Positions 50,801 through 61,875 of a DNA stretch of 64,000 nt are shown here, in pieces. The position numbers and the translations under genes are program-made. Positions within the stretch are counted from its first letter, which is position 1; every line of letters begins with the position of its first letter. Location of the stretch: NCBI GenBank assembly GCA_007844125.1, contig CM017558.1, forward strand, positions 42,652,769-42,716,768. Direction: 5' to 3'. This stretch comes from Sinonovacula constricta (lineage: Eukaryota > Mollusca > Bivalvia > Cardiida > Solecurtidae). The notes beneath the pieces were generated by a model. The model did not search any database and was not told the DNA's origin. It saw only the letters and a program-made list of their open reading frames with translations.

Positions 50801-53800
50801 AAATTGCGATTGCATTACGCTTAAAAAGAAAAATTGTTGCCATTTAAATGCAGAACTTTAGACAATGGGGTCACGACTTTTAATGACAACATCTGTACTA
50901 AAATCTATGACAAATAAGAACAACGGCTTGGCTTTAACTTTATGACAAGTAAGAACAAAGATTTTATCTTAACTATTGTTAATTTTCCATATCTGGATAG
51001 CGGTACATTTCTTATCTGTTGTTTATATATAAGGATTGCACGAGTTTGTACTAAACTATAAGACTTTAATGATAGGAACTAATTAATCACTACATAATTG
51101 TCACAGCAAGTCTGTTTTTGCAAATTAAGGGAGGCGTTTTCAAACGTCCTTAATCGCAATGGCATTGTTTCAGAATATTGTTTCAAAATATATTAGAATT
51201 ATGAAAAAGTAATGCAGCAATACATACGCCATCCTGCATTATTTATAAGATAAACAACTCAACGATCTCAAACCTATTTACACAACCGGAAACAGAACAT
51301 TCATTTACAATTGGAAAATTCCGAAATCTTTAATTGTACTGCATTTCTTGCCTCTGGAACGTGCATTGCTTTTAAATTACACGAAAAGTTCACTAAGAAC
51401 ACATGAATGCGATGACACAAAGTCATATTTCAGACAGCCACTGGTGGAATGTTGTTCCTCCATCTCTACAGTCGTGTCGTATGTATGGAAGACAATTCGA
51501 GTATCTATGCCGTTTACCTACGATTTCAGAGTAGGTATAACTAGATTGTATTTCCTTTGTATATAAATCTTCAGCTTTTATATTGTTTACCCTTGGATTC
51601 TTGTGTCCTTTAACCGCCTAACAATTTTACACTTGTTTTGAAGGTTGACCTTGTTGTGCTGATGGGACTTATATATATATATATTATTCAGATTCAATAT
51701 ATTGAAATATACACAAAATGTATGCATACCTATTCGGAGCACCCGGAATAACCACTGAAATTAGGAAACATAATTTTATCAAGTTTTTTTCTCTTATAAT
51801 ACGATTACTATTATCACACATAATTTAAAATGTATGAGCAGGTAATTGTAACCCTCTAGTCCAGAAAGAAGCCTTATATCGTCTTTAACATTACACTAAT
51901 CAATTACTAGACATCTGACCCATAATAGTTTTGCAGCTTAGAATAAAACAAATGCATTTAAGATTAGAAAAAAACTGTGTATTAACATTTAAAATTCTAT
52001 CCGCCCTATTTAGGTAAACTACATTCAGAAATATGTGTGAACAACCTGGTCTGTCAAGCTGTGAGTAGACATGTGCCGAGTCTCTAGCTGTCACTGCGGA
52101 TTCGTAGACTTTGCAGCTGGAAAAGAAAATAACTGCATGCTTTAGTAGTGGTTTACTAAATCTAAGATGAAATGCGTTCTTCTTTAAGAAATTGCAAATT
52201 GTGTAATCAATGGTAACCGGGGCTTTGTTTAAAATACACCTTGGAAATATTTAAGACAAGAAGAACAAACTGTTATGTTATCAAAAGTATTAAAACGAAG
52301 GTTCAACACAAACAGTTTGCAAAGGTATTCTGACGAATAGGGTAGGAATACATAGCTTTGATGTATGTGTCCAAAGTTAGAAATAGTCTAGTTACAATAC
52401 AGCACGCCATCTAAAGCAGTACGCTGCATGCGCACATAAATATATACATTACCTGTCTGCCATTGGTACATCATCAACTGCAAAATTTAAAACATTGTTA
52501 ACATAATTCAGTGTGTTTTTGTCAATATTTTAAGAGAAAGAATATCAATACACAACAAAGATAACAATAAGCACGTTAATAAAATGTACCTTTATAATAC
52601 GCTCGACATTAAGATAGTACAATTTTCTACCTAAACGACTTTAAACGTAATGTTGTTTTGTTGTTGTTTTGTCCTCTGAGTACACGAATTTTCATCTGCT
52701 ATCAGAGATTTAAACCAATAAAAGACATTAATGTTTACACATGTGTTTGCTGTTTATGTTAATTTTCACAGACACCCAGCAATAAACACGATCATTAATA
52801 GTTATATCAAATGTAAAAGAAACCCACGTTAACTTACTCGGTTTACGTTGTTGCAGCTTCACTTGAATTGAACATTTATATTTTCTGGATAAGGATATCC
52901 CAAGTCCAATCACAGCTAGGACAACCGCCACCCCGACCACTGATCCAGTCACAGTCGCAGTATAAGCTGATGATATAGGGATATCTGAAACAAAAATGTG
53001 TGCTTTATAGAGCATATGTTTTCTTATTCGTTTTAAAGTCTTTAAACATTTGTCTCAATATAATCAAAAACCTGGCGTCATACGACCAACATTTAGCGGT
53101 TTATGAATTGTATTGACTGCTTTGTTCTGTGTTACAAGCAAACACTTGTACGATGTGTAAAGTAATTTCGTGTAGCTTGACTAAATAAACCTACCTAGGT
53201 ATATAACTAAATGTGTTATAGCATTTTTCGGCATTGGGCCATTTGCCGCCAATCCGAATTTCTACACTAGTAGCAAATATGAATGTACAAATAGGAACCT
53301 TCCGGATTGTTCGCAGTGGTAAAGTTCAGGACTTCTGAAGAACTTTTACTTCTCCCCGCACTGCTATAGGAAAATATTAGAACGTAATGCAACGTGTTTC
53401 CTTTTAAGTTGACCAGTTGAACTTCGGTAGTTCTAGTGTCCAGACCGATGTAGAGCGACGTCTTGTTAATCCACGTTCTGCGGTCGGTACTAATCTGGAC
53501 TACCAGGGTCTGGTTGTAGCCTCCGTGGAATCCAGGTGCCACCGTCAGTATTACCTGGCTTGATGTGACAGCACTGATATTTGTAACTGTTGGCACCGCA
53601 GGGGGTCCTACGATAAATTTTCATCATAAACATTTAAAATGCGAAAAAGTGGAGTTGCGTGTAAGGTTTATACCTTAAATAAACGACGGAAGCGATATAA
53701 ATTAATCAACATTTCTCTCGTGTATAGAATTTAAGACATACAATGTTTATCAATCACTCGTAATGGTTAATACCTAGGTGTTAATAGAACCGCCCGTGTT

Positions 53801-56800
53801 TATTTTAGGTATTCAGCACAAATCCTACCTTCAGGAACAATGGTGATGCCTAGTACGGATTTCCCAATACGGTTTGTAACAACAATATCGTAGTCAGTAA
53901 AATTTTCTGGACTTCTGATTGGTATCTTAATTGTTGCCAATGTTCCTGTCTCATTAACCATATGACTAAATACCGGAAGTTCAACATCAGTTTCCATCAT
54001 CAAAACAATGCAGACAGAGGAAGACGATTGAGTATCTCCCACAACTTCGTAGCATCTCACACCATTATCATTAACGTTGTGCCAGTACTTGATCTTAGTG
54101 CTAGCATCCTGGCCCAGTCTCCCAGCAACAGGGATTCTAGCAACGTCATGCTTTGGTTCCAGCAAAACAGGTGGAGCTATTTTGTAAATATAGGTAAGAC
54201 ACTTAGCTTAAAATAAAAAATAAAGTCTAAATATGACTATGTGAACCCAATACAAAGATTACTTTAAGACTAGTTAAGAGCAAAAAGTCCAACTCAAGAT
54301 GATCTTCATGATTTATATTCAATCTGTATGTGTATAGAATATTTTTTTTTATAAAAACCCAACAACAACTGGAAGTTGTGTGTGCATGTGGTATACGAAA
54401 AAATGTATTCTTCAAAGTATGTGTGCGAAATGAGTATACATATAAATTGTAGGTGTATGTGTGGTAAAAATAAAAATAAATTATTTTACATGCAGATTTG
54501 TGTGTATTTGAATAAGTGCGCATGTGTGTGCGGGTGTGTTTGTGTGTGTGCGCGCGCGTGAGCTTGTGCTTGTGCGGGTGTGTGTGTACGTTCAGGTGTG
54601 TGTATATGTGTGTTATGAAAACTGTATAGTGTTAGATTTGCGATTGCTTTGAAAAAGTACGTTCTAAAAACTGTGCGTGTGTGTGTGCGCGCGATAAACA
54701 TGTGTATTGGAACATATGTGTTCCATATATGAAATGAAATGCGCAGTAGATGTGCATGAAGATCACAGAGTGTGTACGGGTATATGTGTGTTTTACATGA
54801 AATGCTTGCACTGGTAGATATGTACTTCATACAAAAACGTGTATACTGGCAGATGTATGCTTAATAAGGAAAAATGTGTACTGCCAGATGTGTACTAAAT
54901 AAGAATAAATATGAAAAAATGTACACTGGTAGATGATCGCTTAATATATAAAGGTTTGCTTAAAATTGCAATTGTGTGTACTGGCATATCTGTAAACAAT
55001 ATAAAAATCTTTTCTTAAAGATGTATATGCTAAAATATTTGTGTGCAGTATAAAAGAAAGTGTAATGCTAGATGTGCGTTGTTGAGGATATATTTTCTTA
55101 TTCCGTATTATATGTTTACTATTTTAACAATAAACCAGCATGGCATCTGAAACGAAACTTTTTCGTTGATTTAAACAACCTGGGATAAGAACAGTTTCAT
55201 TTCCGTGCATGTACAGTTGGTCCGTGCCATACACAGCAACCCCATTACTGGCGCCACACACATACACGCCTGATCTCTCGTAAGTGTCATTCAGCAAGGT
55301 CATGGTCGCCAGATTAAAAGGTATCGTAGCAACGGGACCATATCCAGGCCAGATCTGGACCCAGTCTTGATACGCGTAGCTGTCCGGGTAACCTTCTGCT
55401 GTACATGTGACCGTGTAGGATGGAGATGTAGTGACTGACACAGTCACAGTTGGGGGATCTGGCAAAACAGTTAAATCACTCATCAATGTAACTCCCATAG
55501 TTAATAGCCGCCGTTACTCTGGTTAAACCAGAATCCGGACAAGGTTTCTAAAATAGAGCCAGATCAAGTAACAAAAAACTAATTCAACGCACGTCTTAGA
55601 AAGATGACGCAGTTATGTTGTGTGTATCAATTGAGAATTATCGTTTAGTTTAAATGTCAACGTATATCTTCATCTGTAGCGTTTAATTCTGTTTTTACCT
55701 CTTGCCGACAGATTAATGCTGTACTGGATAAAAAGAAAAACGTACTTGTTAGTAACACATGTTACCATCTAGATCTTTGCGAAAATATGTTTATTTATCT
55801 TTATTTCCATGTTTTTTTTTATTTATATTCTTTTTTTCTCTCAAAAGTAACTAACATTTTACAATAAGGTAGGCATCTTTCGAGTTCGGGCTCCCAATGT
55901 TGTTATCAGCGTGGCATTTGTAGCGCCCAGCGTAAGTTCTGTCCACACGAGGTATCACATAACTAAATTTGTTGCTTGTAAGCGACCCAATGCCATTGGC
56001 TAGAACAATGTTTCCTTTATACCATGTGAAGTTGGCAGGTGGTTTACTGGAAGCTGAACAGGTCAGTGTGACGTCTGGTTCCCCCTCAATGGCAGTGACG
56101 TTTGGTAACGTTTGTATGAGACAAGAGTCTGCAAAGAGAATGAAATTTCATATATTAAACTGTGAAATAATAAATTCAGCATTTTTGGCTTGATATATCT
56201 TGACTTTTCTTGTTTTATACGTATTATGTTGTATCTCAGGAGTTAGTAACGTTCTAGGCTCATCAACATAAACGTTTCAAGATTGCATGTCAAATCTGGA
56301 TTAAAGGTACTGGTAAATACTATTAATCTAAGTACCAAGTGATATGACATTAGTTAATTGTGTAACAATAGAAAATGAAACATCAAGTAGATTTTCCATA
56401 GAAGTCATTTTTAATAACTTGTACTTACAGAGAATATCTAGGTCGACATATGTGCTGTCCGAACCATAACTGTTGTCAGTCTTACATGTGATCCTATCTC
56501 CGTCCATATACCGGGTCGGTGTGATTGTCAGGATGTTAGATGATTTCTCTCCATTGTTGTTCCCAGGCCATCTTTTGTAGCCTTCTGTATTCGGAATGAC
56601 GCCAGATCCGTTATACCACGTGATATTGGAGGCGGGGTTTGAGGAACCAGAAGTACAGTTTAACCGTATCTTATTGGCTCCTGTAGCTTGTGTTGTGTTG
56701 TTTCCTGATATGGCCACGGAGCCCAACGTAGGACCGACTGAATTAAATATTTAAATGTTAACTGCACTGTATTAAAATTAGATTATGTACACACACAAAT

Positions 56801-59800
56801 GGTCTTCTACACATATCAAACATACAGTTCATGCAATATGGTACACAAGGTGTTTATAACACATTGTAGAACACGTCTTCTTTAACCAGAAAATAAATAA
56901 TCTACGGGTTTAAATAATTAACGTTCAGAGAAACTTCATAAAATAAAAATATACATTTTGCCATGTGCCGAAGTTTCAAAACTAATGTTAATACATATAG
57001 TTCATTTGTTTTATATCCAGTTTTTACCAGCCAGTTCAGGCGTTTTTTAAAGCAGAATCATTCTGTAAAAAGGTGTATTGAACAGTCCATTGCCTTAATA
57101 TATAACGTTAGTGGACAGTTATCTCATCATCTCGGACACAAGCATGACACGATAAAAGACGTTTATGAATAAAAATACAGACACAATCGACGTATGCAAG
57201 CGCTTTACATAACGTACTGTTAACATTAAGAGACATATATTCAAGCTTCCCGAAAAACGAAAGCGTTAAACAGCGTTCCATCGTAGTCCAAAAAAAGCAT
57301 CTGTCATAATGCTGTCAAGGGAAGACAAAATACATAAAGAAACACTAGTTTTATTTACTTGTTATTTATAAATCCAAATAGGTTTTAAAACGTGTGCCTT
57401 GATTATAATTTCGAAATAATATTAATATTAAGTACAGAAATGAGGATACATAATTAAAATGTGATATTACACAGAAGTGTCCAGTACGGAAACACGTCCA
57501 TATTTATTTTCGTATTAAATATTTCAATGTAAAATAACCTACGTATAGTAATGACACGTTCAATATCTGCGAAGTACAATCGATATAATGTATTTTTCAT
57601 TTGCTAGAATTTTAGTATTTAATACACTAAAATGAACTTTGTCAAAGAAATAAAAAAATGTTATGATATGGAGAATGTGTCCAATCACTTACAAACTGTA
57701 CAAACTGAACACACCTCTGCGGTCTTTAAAAACACTGTCAAAAATAATTTAGAACCTAGAAAATACGGTATATATATACATATATATATACCGTATTTTC
57801 TACTACTACTACGGTTACTACTACTTCTACTACTACTACTTCTACTACTATTTATATTACTTTGATGAGTGTTACTCCTACGACTATTTAACTAACACCA
57901 AACTATTCTGTCGGCAACATCCGCAACACCATCTACAACACTACTACAAACATACGCAAAAAAATGACAGCAACAACAGCAACTATGTGATGAGTTATTA
58001 TCCCCTTTTAACGCAATATCATCTTTTAAATATCCAAGATGTTCTGCTTTCCGTAAATAGTTGCTACGATTATTTGTTATTAAAATGATCAAGCGTGCAT
58101 CACTCTAAAGATAATGGTAGCAAACACATTTTTTGTATTATCTTTTGGTCGCGTTTTGAATGAATCCATAACTTTAAACAGAAACGAGTAACTTTAGATG
58201 ACAACATCATGATTCTTATAAGCAAATTGTTGCGAATTCGTTACAGCTTCATCATTATGCACTTTGTTTTGTTTTTTAATCAAAAACATATTCCTCTGCA
58301 TAAAAGTACAGATTTTCCCATTACAAAATCAATGTTAGCGTGCCTTTGAGACATTAGTATTAAATTCAACCTCGTATATTAAATATACTAGAGCACATGT
58401 ATGTATTTGTGTAGAAGAAATACCAACCTGATAGAGCTTATAAAGTCAAACAATAAACGCGGGAAATTATTTTCTTACATTTAACATCCACATTGATGAC
58501 CGATTGGAGGGGTACAGAAAGTAATGTGTGAAACACTCTACACGTAGCTTTTTGTCCGTTGTCCACAGCACTGACTGGTCTCTGTAACACGGACACCACA
58601 GTATATGTCTCTGACGTCTGGTCAAAGCTCGGGGTATTGGTAGTGGAAAAGGTCTGACCAAAGTAAGACCACGTGATGCTGGGAGCAGGTCTTCCATTGG
58701 TTGATGTACATTGGAGAGTCATACTTCCTCCAGATGCTGCCTTACCGGTCTGTGATACTGTCGGCGTATATGGTTTTACTGTATATAAATCATAACAAAA
58801 TCATCATCACATCACAACCACCACAACCAAAACCTAAAATATGTTTACCGGTAAAATAAAATGCAATGGATTCAGTCGGTCAAAATGCTTAATAAATGTT
58901 AAAAAAGCATACAGTATGTTTAAAGCATTTTAATTAAATGAAAAGTGAAGACTTTGACTTTTTACCAGTACTTAATATATTGCCACCGATAAAGTCCATT
59001 CAGAATAATAGAAAAAAAACGTTTTCTGTTTCGCTGTAGGACTCGTGCGTTTTAGTTCTTTCTAAACAATATTTTAGTGTTTCTAAAATCTTATCTACCA
59101 AACATATCAGACAATAAAACGATCTGGTATCACCTGTGTAACGAATCACAAGGCCAATTAAATCCTGTGTAAACTTGATAAGGATGATGTCTGTAAGTAA
59201 AATTGTAATATCTAGTCACTTAATAGACATGTTTTTTATTTTGTGTTTTGGTGTTACAGTGAAACGAGTGTGTAACGTACAGTCTAGGTACAAAACTGCA
59301 GATGAAGGACTCGGATCAGGTGAAGCTTTAGATGTAGCTCCAGGGTAAAACACTCGACACAGAAATGTATCCCTCCATTGGATACACACTGGATGTTCAG
59401 AGGGGTGTCTTGTACACCACGGAGGACTTGTCGGTTGTTAGAAATAGTCGACAGATTGGAGATCGATGGAGACGCTGGTGTAACTGTAACACAAGTGATG
59501 ATTTGAATACAGGACTTTACGTTATAAAAGAGGAAATAGTAAGAAATGGTCAAATGAATTCGAATATATATTAAAAAAACGATAGTCGCCATTCGTTATT
59601 TATGTTGATGCCGACTTTGAAACAAATGTATGCAACAAAAGGTGTCCCATGTATATCTTATTACATTAAAAAAGCAGCATCATCCCTTTTTGTATGACAC
59701 TGAAACAATTAAATAGCTGCTGCCGAAGTAAAGCATGTGTATATGGTTACCAAACCAAAGCAACATTAGAACATCTTCAAATCAAATTAAACGTTTGCAA

Positions 59801-61875
59801 TTTTTGTATTAACAATGATACCCGATCAGACTAGATGTTTAATTCACAGTACTGAAGAGCAAACCGGTTGCTCGCCAGTGCCAAAACAATCTAAAAGAAG
59901 GATTGCTAAACTTGCTTTAATTCATACACTAAGTATCAACGTTAGCGTCAATCATCAAAACTCCACATGATGTCACACTGTCATAGAGTTAATGTGTTCT
60001 GAGATGGCATGCAATCCTCTGCTTAATGTGTGTGATTGCAAAGCCCGACCCACAGCTGGCAGTAAACAAAACACATACGCTTAAACTATGGAAGTCGCAC
60101 TGTACCAGCTGATTCGATTTTAGAATACCTATGTAAGACGGAGAACAAACTAGTTAATTGTAGTCCCCTGTATACATCCTTAGGATCAGTTCATTTAATA
60201 TCTTACTAAAAATGCATTGACTGACTGGCTACTTAACAGGCCCTCCTGTAGAAGATTCATTACATTAATGCTGATTGTGATATCTGTTGAGAGAATTAAT
60301 ATTGATCATGGCTGATAGCAGTCCAGTGACTCTCGCCCATAGTAGGAGTCAATCTAGGACTAATTGTCAAAAGACAGGAAACCACTTTTTTGTTTCTAAG
60401 AGACCTTCCACCTAACATATTAAAAATCAAGAAACATCTTTTTAGTGGAACATTGTGTATTTGTACGTTGAAATTGGGTCCTCAGTGAGTAAAATGGCGC
60501 AAATAATAAACTGAACACTTACTATAACCTTTTTCAGAATATAACTATCTCTTTGACTTTGGTGTTTTACCTATGTTTTGGGGTCATTCCTTTTACTGAA
60601 TGTGTTTTTTAACAACTGTCTGCTTTTTTGCATGACTTTCAGGGTGTCGCCTTCCCCAGCATGCCATTTTTATTGGTAAGATACATTAATCTTTGTTAAC
60701 ATTATTCACATATTTTGTAATGCTTTTAAATTGTTTTGGGTCATTGTACTGGTGGTTAAAATACGTTACGTTCATATCGCGTAATATTCCATCACATTAC
60801 TCTAATTTAAGAAAATAGTTGATAATATAATTATAATATTGTAAAAAAGTAAATTACAGGGTCCGATGCTTGATCGAAAATTCGTCGATTGTATTGACGT
60901 TTTGCTCTGACTCGGAAACTTATAGGTAAAGAATGTTATTTGTATCTAGGTCAAAATAGTTTGTCTTTGTCATTATACATTTGCACGACCACTATTTAAA
61001 ACCGCACAAATGTGCATATGTGAAGTTTCACAATTACACGGTTAAGAAAGTAATCCTTACATATCTGGATTGTCATTTACTAGAAAGTATTTATAATCAA
61101 AACCCTATTCTGTAAAGGTGTGTTATACGATGCAATACGCTATACATACGGTGGTCTGAACTGCGAATATCGTATAACCACTGCTAAGCACTGACAACAA
61201 ACAATGATATTTGTACCTATCCTGAAGGATCCAGACACTGGAGACGCCTGTGTTAATGTGGTGACTGTTATGGTGTAACCATGGTTACCATCAGGTAGAG
61301 ATGTTGTCGAGTACCATGTACATGTGAAGTGGGAGGCGTGTGTAGAACTGGACCTACACGTGTATGTGCCTGGTAACTGGCTGGTAGGATTGATCTTAAA
61401 GGAGGATTGTAAAATCAAAAGGTACCTTTTTAAAACCTGTTCATCGTATATAAACGTCAAGGTTATACATTGAAATACTGAAAGATACTTGATACAGGTA
61501 AAACCGACAATTTAGGACTATCAATTTTTATTTTTAAAATTGCAATATAATCATACAACATATTTTATAATGATTATTCTAGTTTGTTTCGATTCTTTTT
61601 TTTTAATTCACATATTGCATACAAGTTAACCTTCTTTCTATGGTAAACATATTTGCAGTTTAACATTAAACCTGCAGATAAGTGATGGTAGTTACATACA
61701 ATTTGGCATGGCAAAGATTACAGGCGGCGATCAAACATTTTAGATATATACATACATACATATCAAACACCTACCAGCGATGTAACTATAGTAGATGGCT
61801 GTGGGTAGAGCCTGTCCGTTGTTATTTTGAGCATCTTTTTTGAGGTTACCGCTGCAGTTGATGAGACAGCCTTGC
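47775..61875 (-). CDS. IgSF receptor with FN3 domain, one transmembrane segment and ITAM-like tail (multi-exon)
   Basis: The minus-strand exons join in frame, mostly by phase-1 junctions: 61875-61771, 61425-61217, (broken exon 59483-59281), 58778-58479, 56737-56429, 56128-55856, 55458-55180, 54176-53829, 53607-53299, 52984-52838, 52477-52453, 52116-52046, 51754-51730, 48308-48241 and 47815-47775. From 58778 to the stop the exons give exactly 732 codons including TAA. The layout (several Ig domains, one FN3, one membrane span) is like nephrin/SYG-2 type adhesion receptors, but the tail has YxxL motifs with ITAM spacing, which is not typical of nephrin. It is predicted to be a type I plasma-membrane receptor that could signal through SH2 proteins after tyrosine phosphorylation. 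The signal peptide and first exon were not found. Confidence 0.8.
48241..48308 (-). CDS. ITAM-like tail exon (YESL-x8-YTSL)
   Basis: 68 nt, phase 2 to 1, with acceptor CATTTTAAG and donor GTGCGT, encoding EATYESLNQSRSQPVYTSLE and then EA. YxxL-x8-YxxL is within the ITAM consensus (spacer 6-8). The duplicate at 19145-19072 conserves both motifs and the spacing. Confidence 0.8.
51730..51754 (-). CDS. 25-nt cytoplasmic mini-exon
   Basis: Phase 1 to 2, with acceptor CTAATTTCAG and donor GTATGC, encoding VIPGAPN with junction residues. Same length and phases as the mini-exon at 52477-52453, suggesting duplication of a mini-exon plus tyrosine-exon pair. Confidence 0.65.
52046..52116 (-). CDS. Cytoplasmic exon with YESA-x9-YSQL
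   Basis: 71 nt, phase 2 to 1, with acceptor TCTTTTCCAG and donor GTTGTT, encoding CKVYESAVTARDSAHVYSQL and then DRP. The two tyrosines resemble a relaxed ITAM; the first motif ends in Ala rather than Leu or Ile and the spacer is nine. It looks like an older duplicate of the exon at 48308-48241. Confidence 0.75.
52453..52477 (-). CDS. 25-nt cytoplasmic mini-exon
   Basis: Phase 1 to 2, with acceptor ATTTTGCAG and donor GTAATG, encoding IDDVPMAD with junction residues. It is accepted because the phases fit both neighbours. Confidence 0.7.
52838..52984 (-). CDS. Transmembrane exon
   Basis: 147 nt, phase 1 to 1, with donor GTAAGT. A single hydrophobic helix (TGSVVGVAVVLAVIGLGISL) is followed by a basic stop-transfer stretch (SRKYKCSIQVKLQQRKP). 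This fixes the receptor as type I with the later exons cytoplasmic. Confidence 0.9.
53299..53607 (-). CDS. Fibronectin type III exon
   Basis: 309 nt, phase 1 to 1. It begins PAVPTVTNISAVTSSQVILT, has a TRTTEVQLVNLKGNTLHYVL strand pair and ends AGRSKSSSEVLNFTT, the usual FN3 G strand. It is the single membrane-proximal FN3 domain. Confidence 0.85.
53829..54176 (-). CDS. Atypical Ig-like exon before FN3
   Basis: 348 nt, phase 1 to 1, with donor GTAGGA. The product starts PPVLLEPKHDVARIPVAGRL and ends DYDIVVTNRIGKSVLGITIV, which fits the last strands of an Ig fold. However, the usual B and F cysteines are not in their standard places (cysteines only in GVRCYEV and SSVCIVL). Domain identity is inferred from position and ends. 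Confidence 0.75.
54500..55080. repeat. Diverged GT-rich and tandem repeat region within an intron
   Basis: TGTGTG/GCGTG-rich sequence (about 54510-54720) passes into loosely periodic copies of a GTGTACTGGCAGATGTGT-like word (about 54785-55080). It lies in the intron between the exons at 55180 and 54176. Copies are too diverged for a firm unit length. Confidence 0.6.
55180..55458 (-). CDS. Ig-domain exon
   Basis: 279 nt, phase 1 to 1, with acceptor TTTTGCCAG and donor GTTGTT. Core motifs are YTVTCTAEGYP, a tryptophan pair in DWVQIW, and RSGVYVCGASNG. Confidence 0.85.
55856..56128 (-). CDS. Ig-domain exon
   Basis: 273 nt, phase 1 to 1, with acceptor CTCTTTGCAG. Core motifs are VTLTCSASSKPPANFTWYKG and YAGRYKCHADNNIG, a textbook I-set pattern. 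The donor is taken as GTTAGT, giving phase 1; GTAAAA seven bases earlier is possible but would break the phase pattern. Confidence 0.88.
56429..56737 (-). CDS. Ig-domain exon
   Basis: 309 nt, phase 1 to 1, with acceptor TTAATTCAG and donor GTAAGT. Core motifs are IRLNCTSGSSNPASNITWYN and DGDRITCKTDN. It ends YVDLDIL. Several N-glycosylation sequons are present. Confidence 0.88.
57757..57802. repeat. Perfect 22-bp inverted repeat (hairpin)
   Basis: Arms TAGAAAATACGG plus an ATATAT run are mirrored exactly around a 2-bp centre. The AT-rich cruciform is followed directly by a TAC triplet tract. It lies in the intron between the Ig exons at 58479 and 56737. Confidence 0.85.
57798..57852. repeat. 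TAC trinucleotide microsatellite
   Basis: About 17 TAC/TTC triplets with a few substitutions, adjoining the hairpin. Confidence 0.9.
58479..58778 (-). CDS. Ig-domain exon
   Basis: Exactly 300 nt, phase 1 to 1, with acceptor TATATACAG and donor GTAAGA. The Ig core is clear: SMTLQCTSTNGRPAPSITWS for the B and C strands and NGQKATCRVF for the F strand. Confidence 0.85.
59281..59483 (-). pseudogene. Broken Ig exon with internal deletion and frame disruption
   Basis: It begins after a good acceptor (GTGTTACAG) with a normal Ig start (VTPASPSISNLSTISNN ... NIQCVSNGG). It then jumps in another frame to an F-strand end (DTFLCRVFYPGATS ... SSAVLYLD), which stops at a donor GTACGT in the usual phase-1 place. 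The exon is 203 nt, not a multiple of three and about 100 nt shorter than its neighbours, so the C to F strands with the core tryptophan are missing. Skipping this exon would keep the reading frame because its neighbours are all phase 1. Confidence 0.65.
59484..61216. other. Intron, nothing else assignable
   Basis: Lies between the second N-terminal Ig exon and the broken Ig exon on the minus strand. No additional exon with matched phases was seen. Confidence 0.5.
61217..61425 (-). CDS. N-terminal Ig-domain exon, second half
   Basis: A 209-nt exon, phase 2 to 1, containing the F-strand motif LPGTYTCRSSS, a second pair of cysteines or tryptophan (FTCTWYS) and ending PVSGSFRI before donor GTACAA. 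The acceptor (AAAAAG) is weak, and the junction is chosen by frame. Confidence 0.55.
61771..61875 (-). CDS. N-terminal Ig-domain exon, first half
   Basis: A 105-nt exon, phase 2 in and out, encoding QGCLINCSGNLKK and ending AIYYSYIAG. It has a B-strand-like cysteine. The donor is taken as GTGTTT, because only that choice joins in frame to the next exon; GTAGGT five bases earlier is the alternative. Confidence 0.5.
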
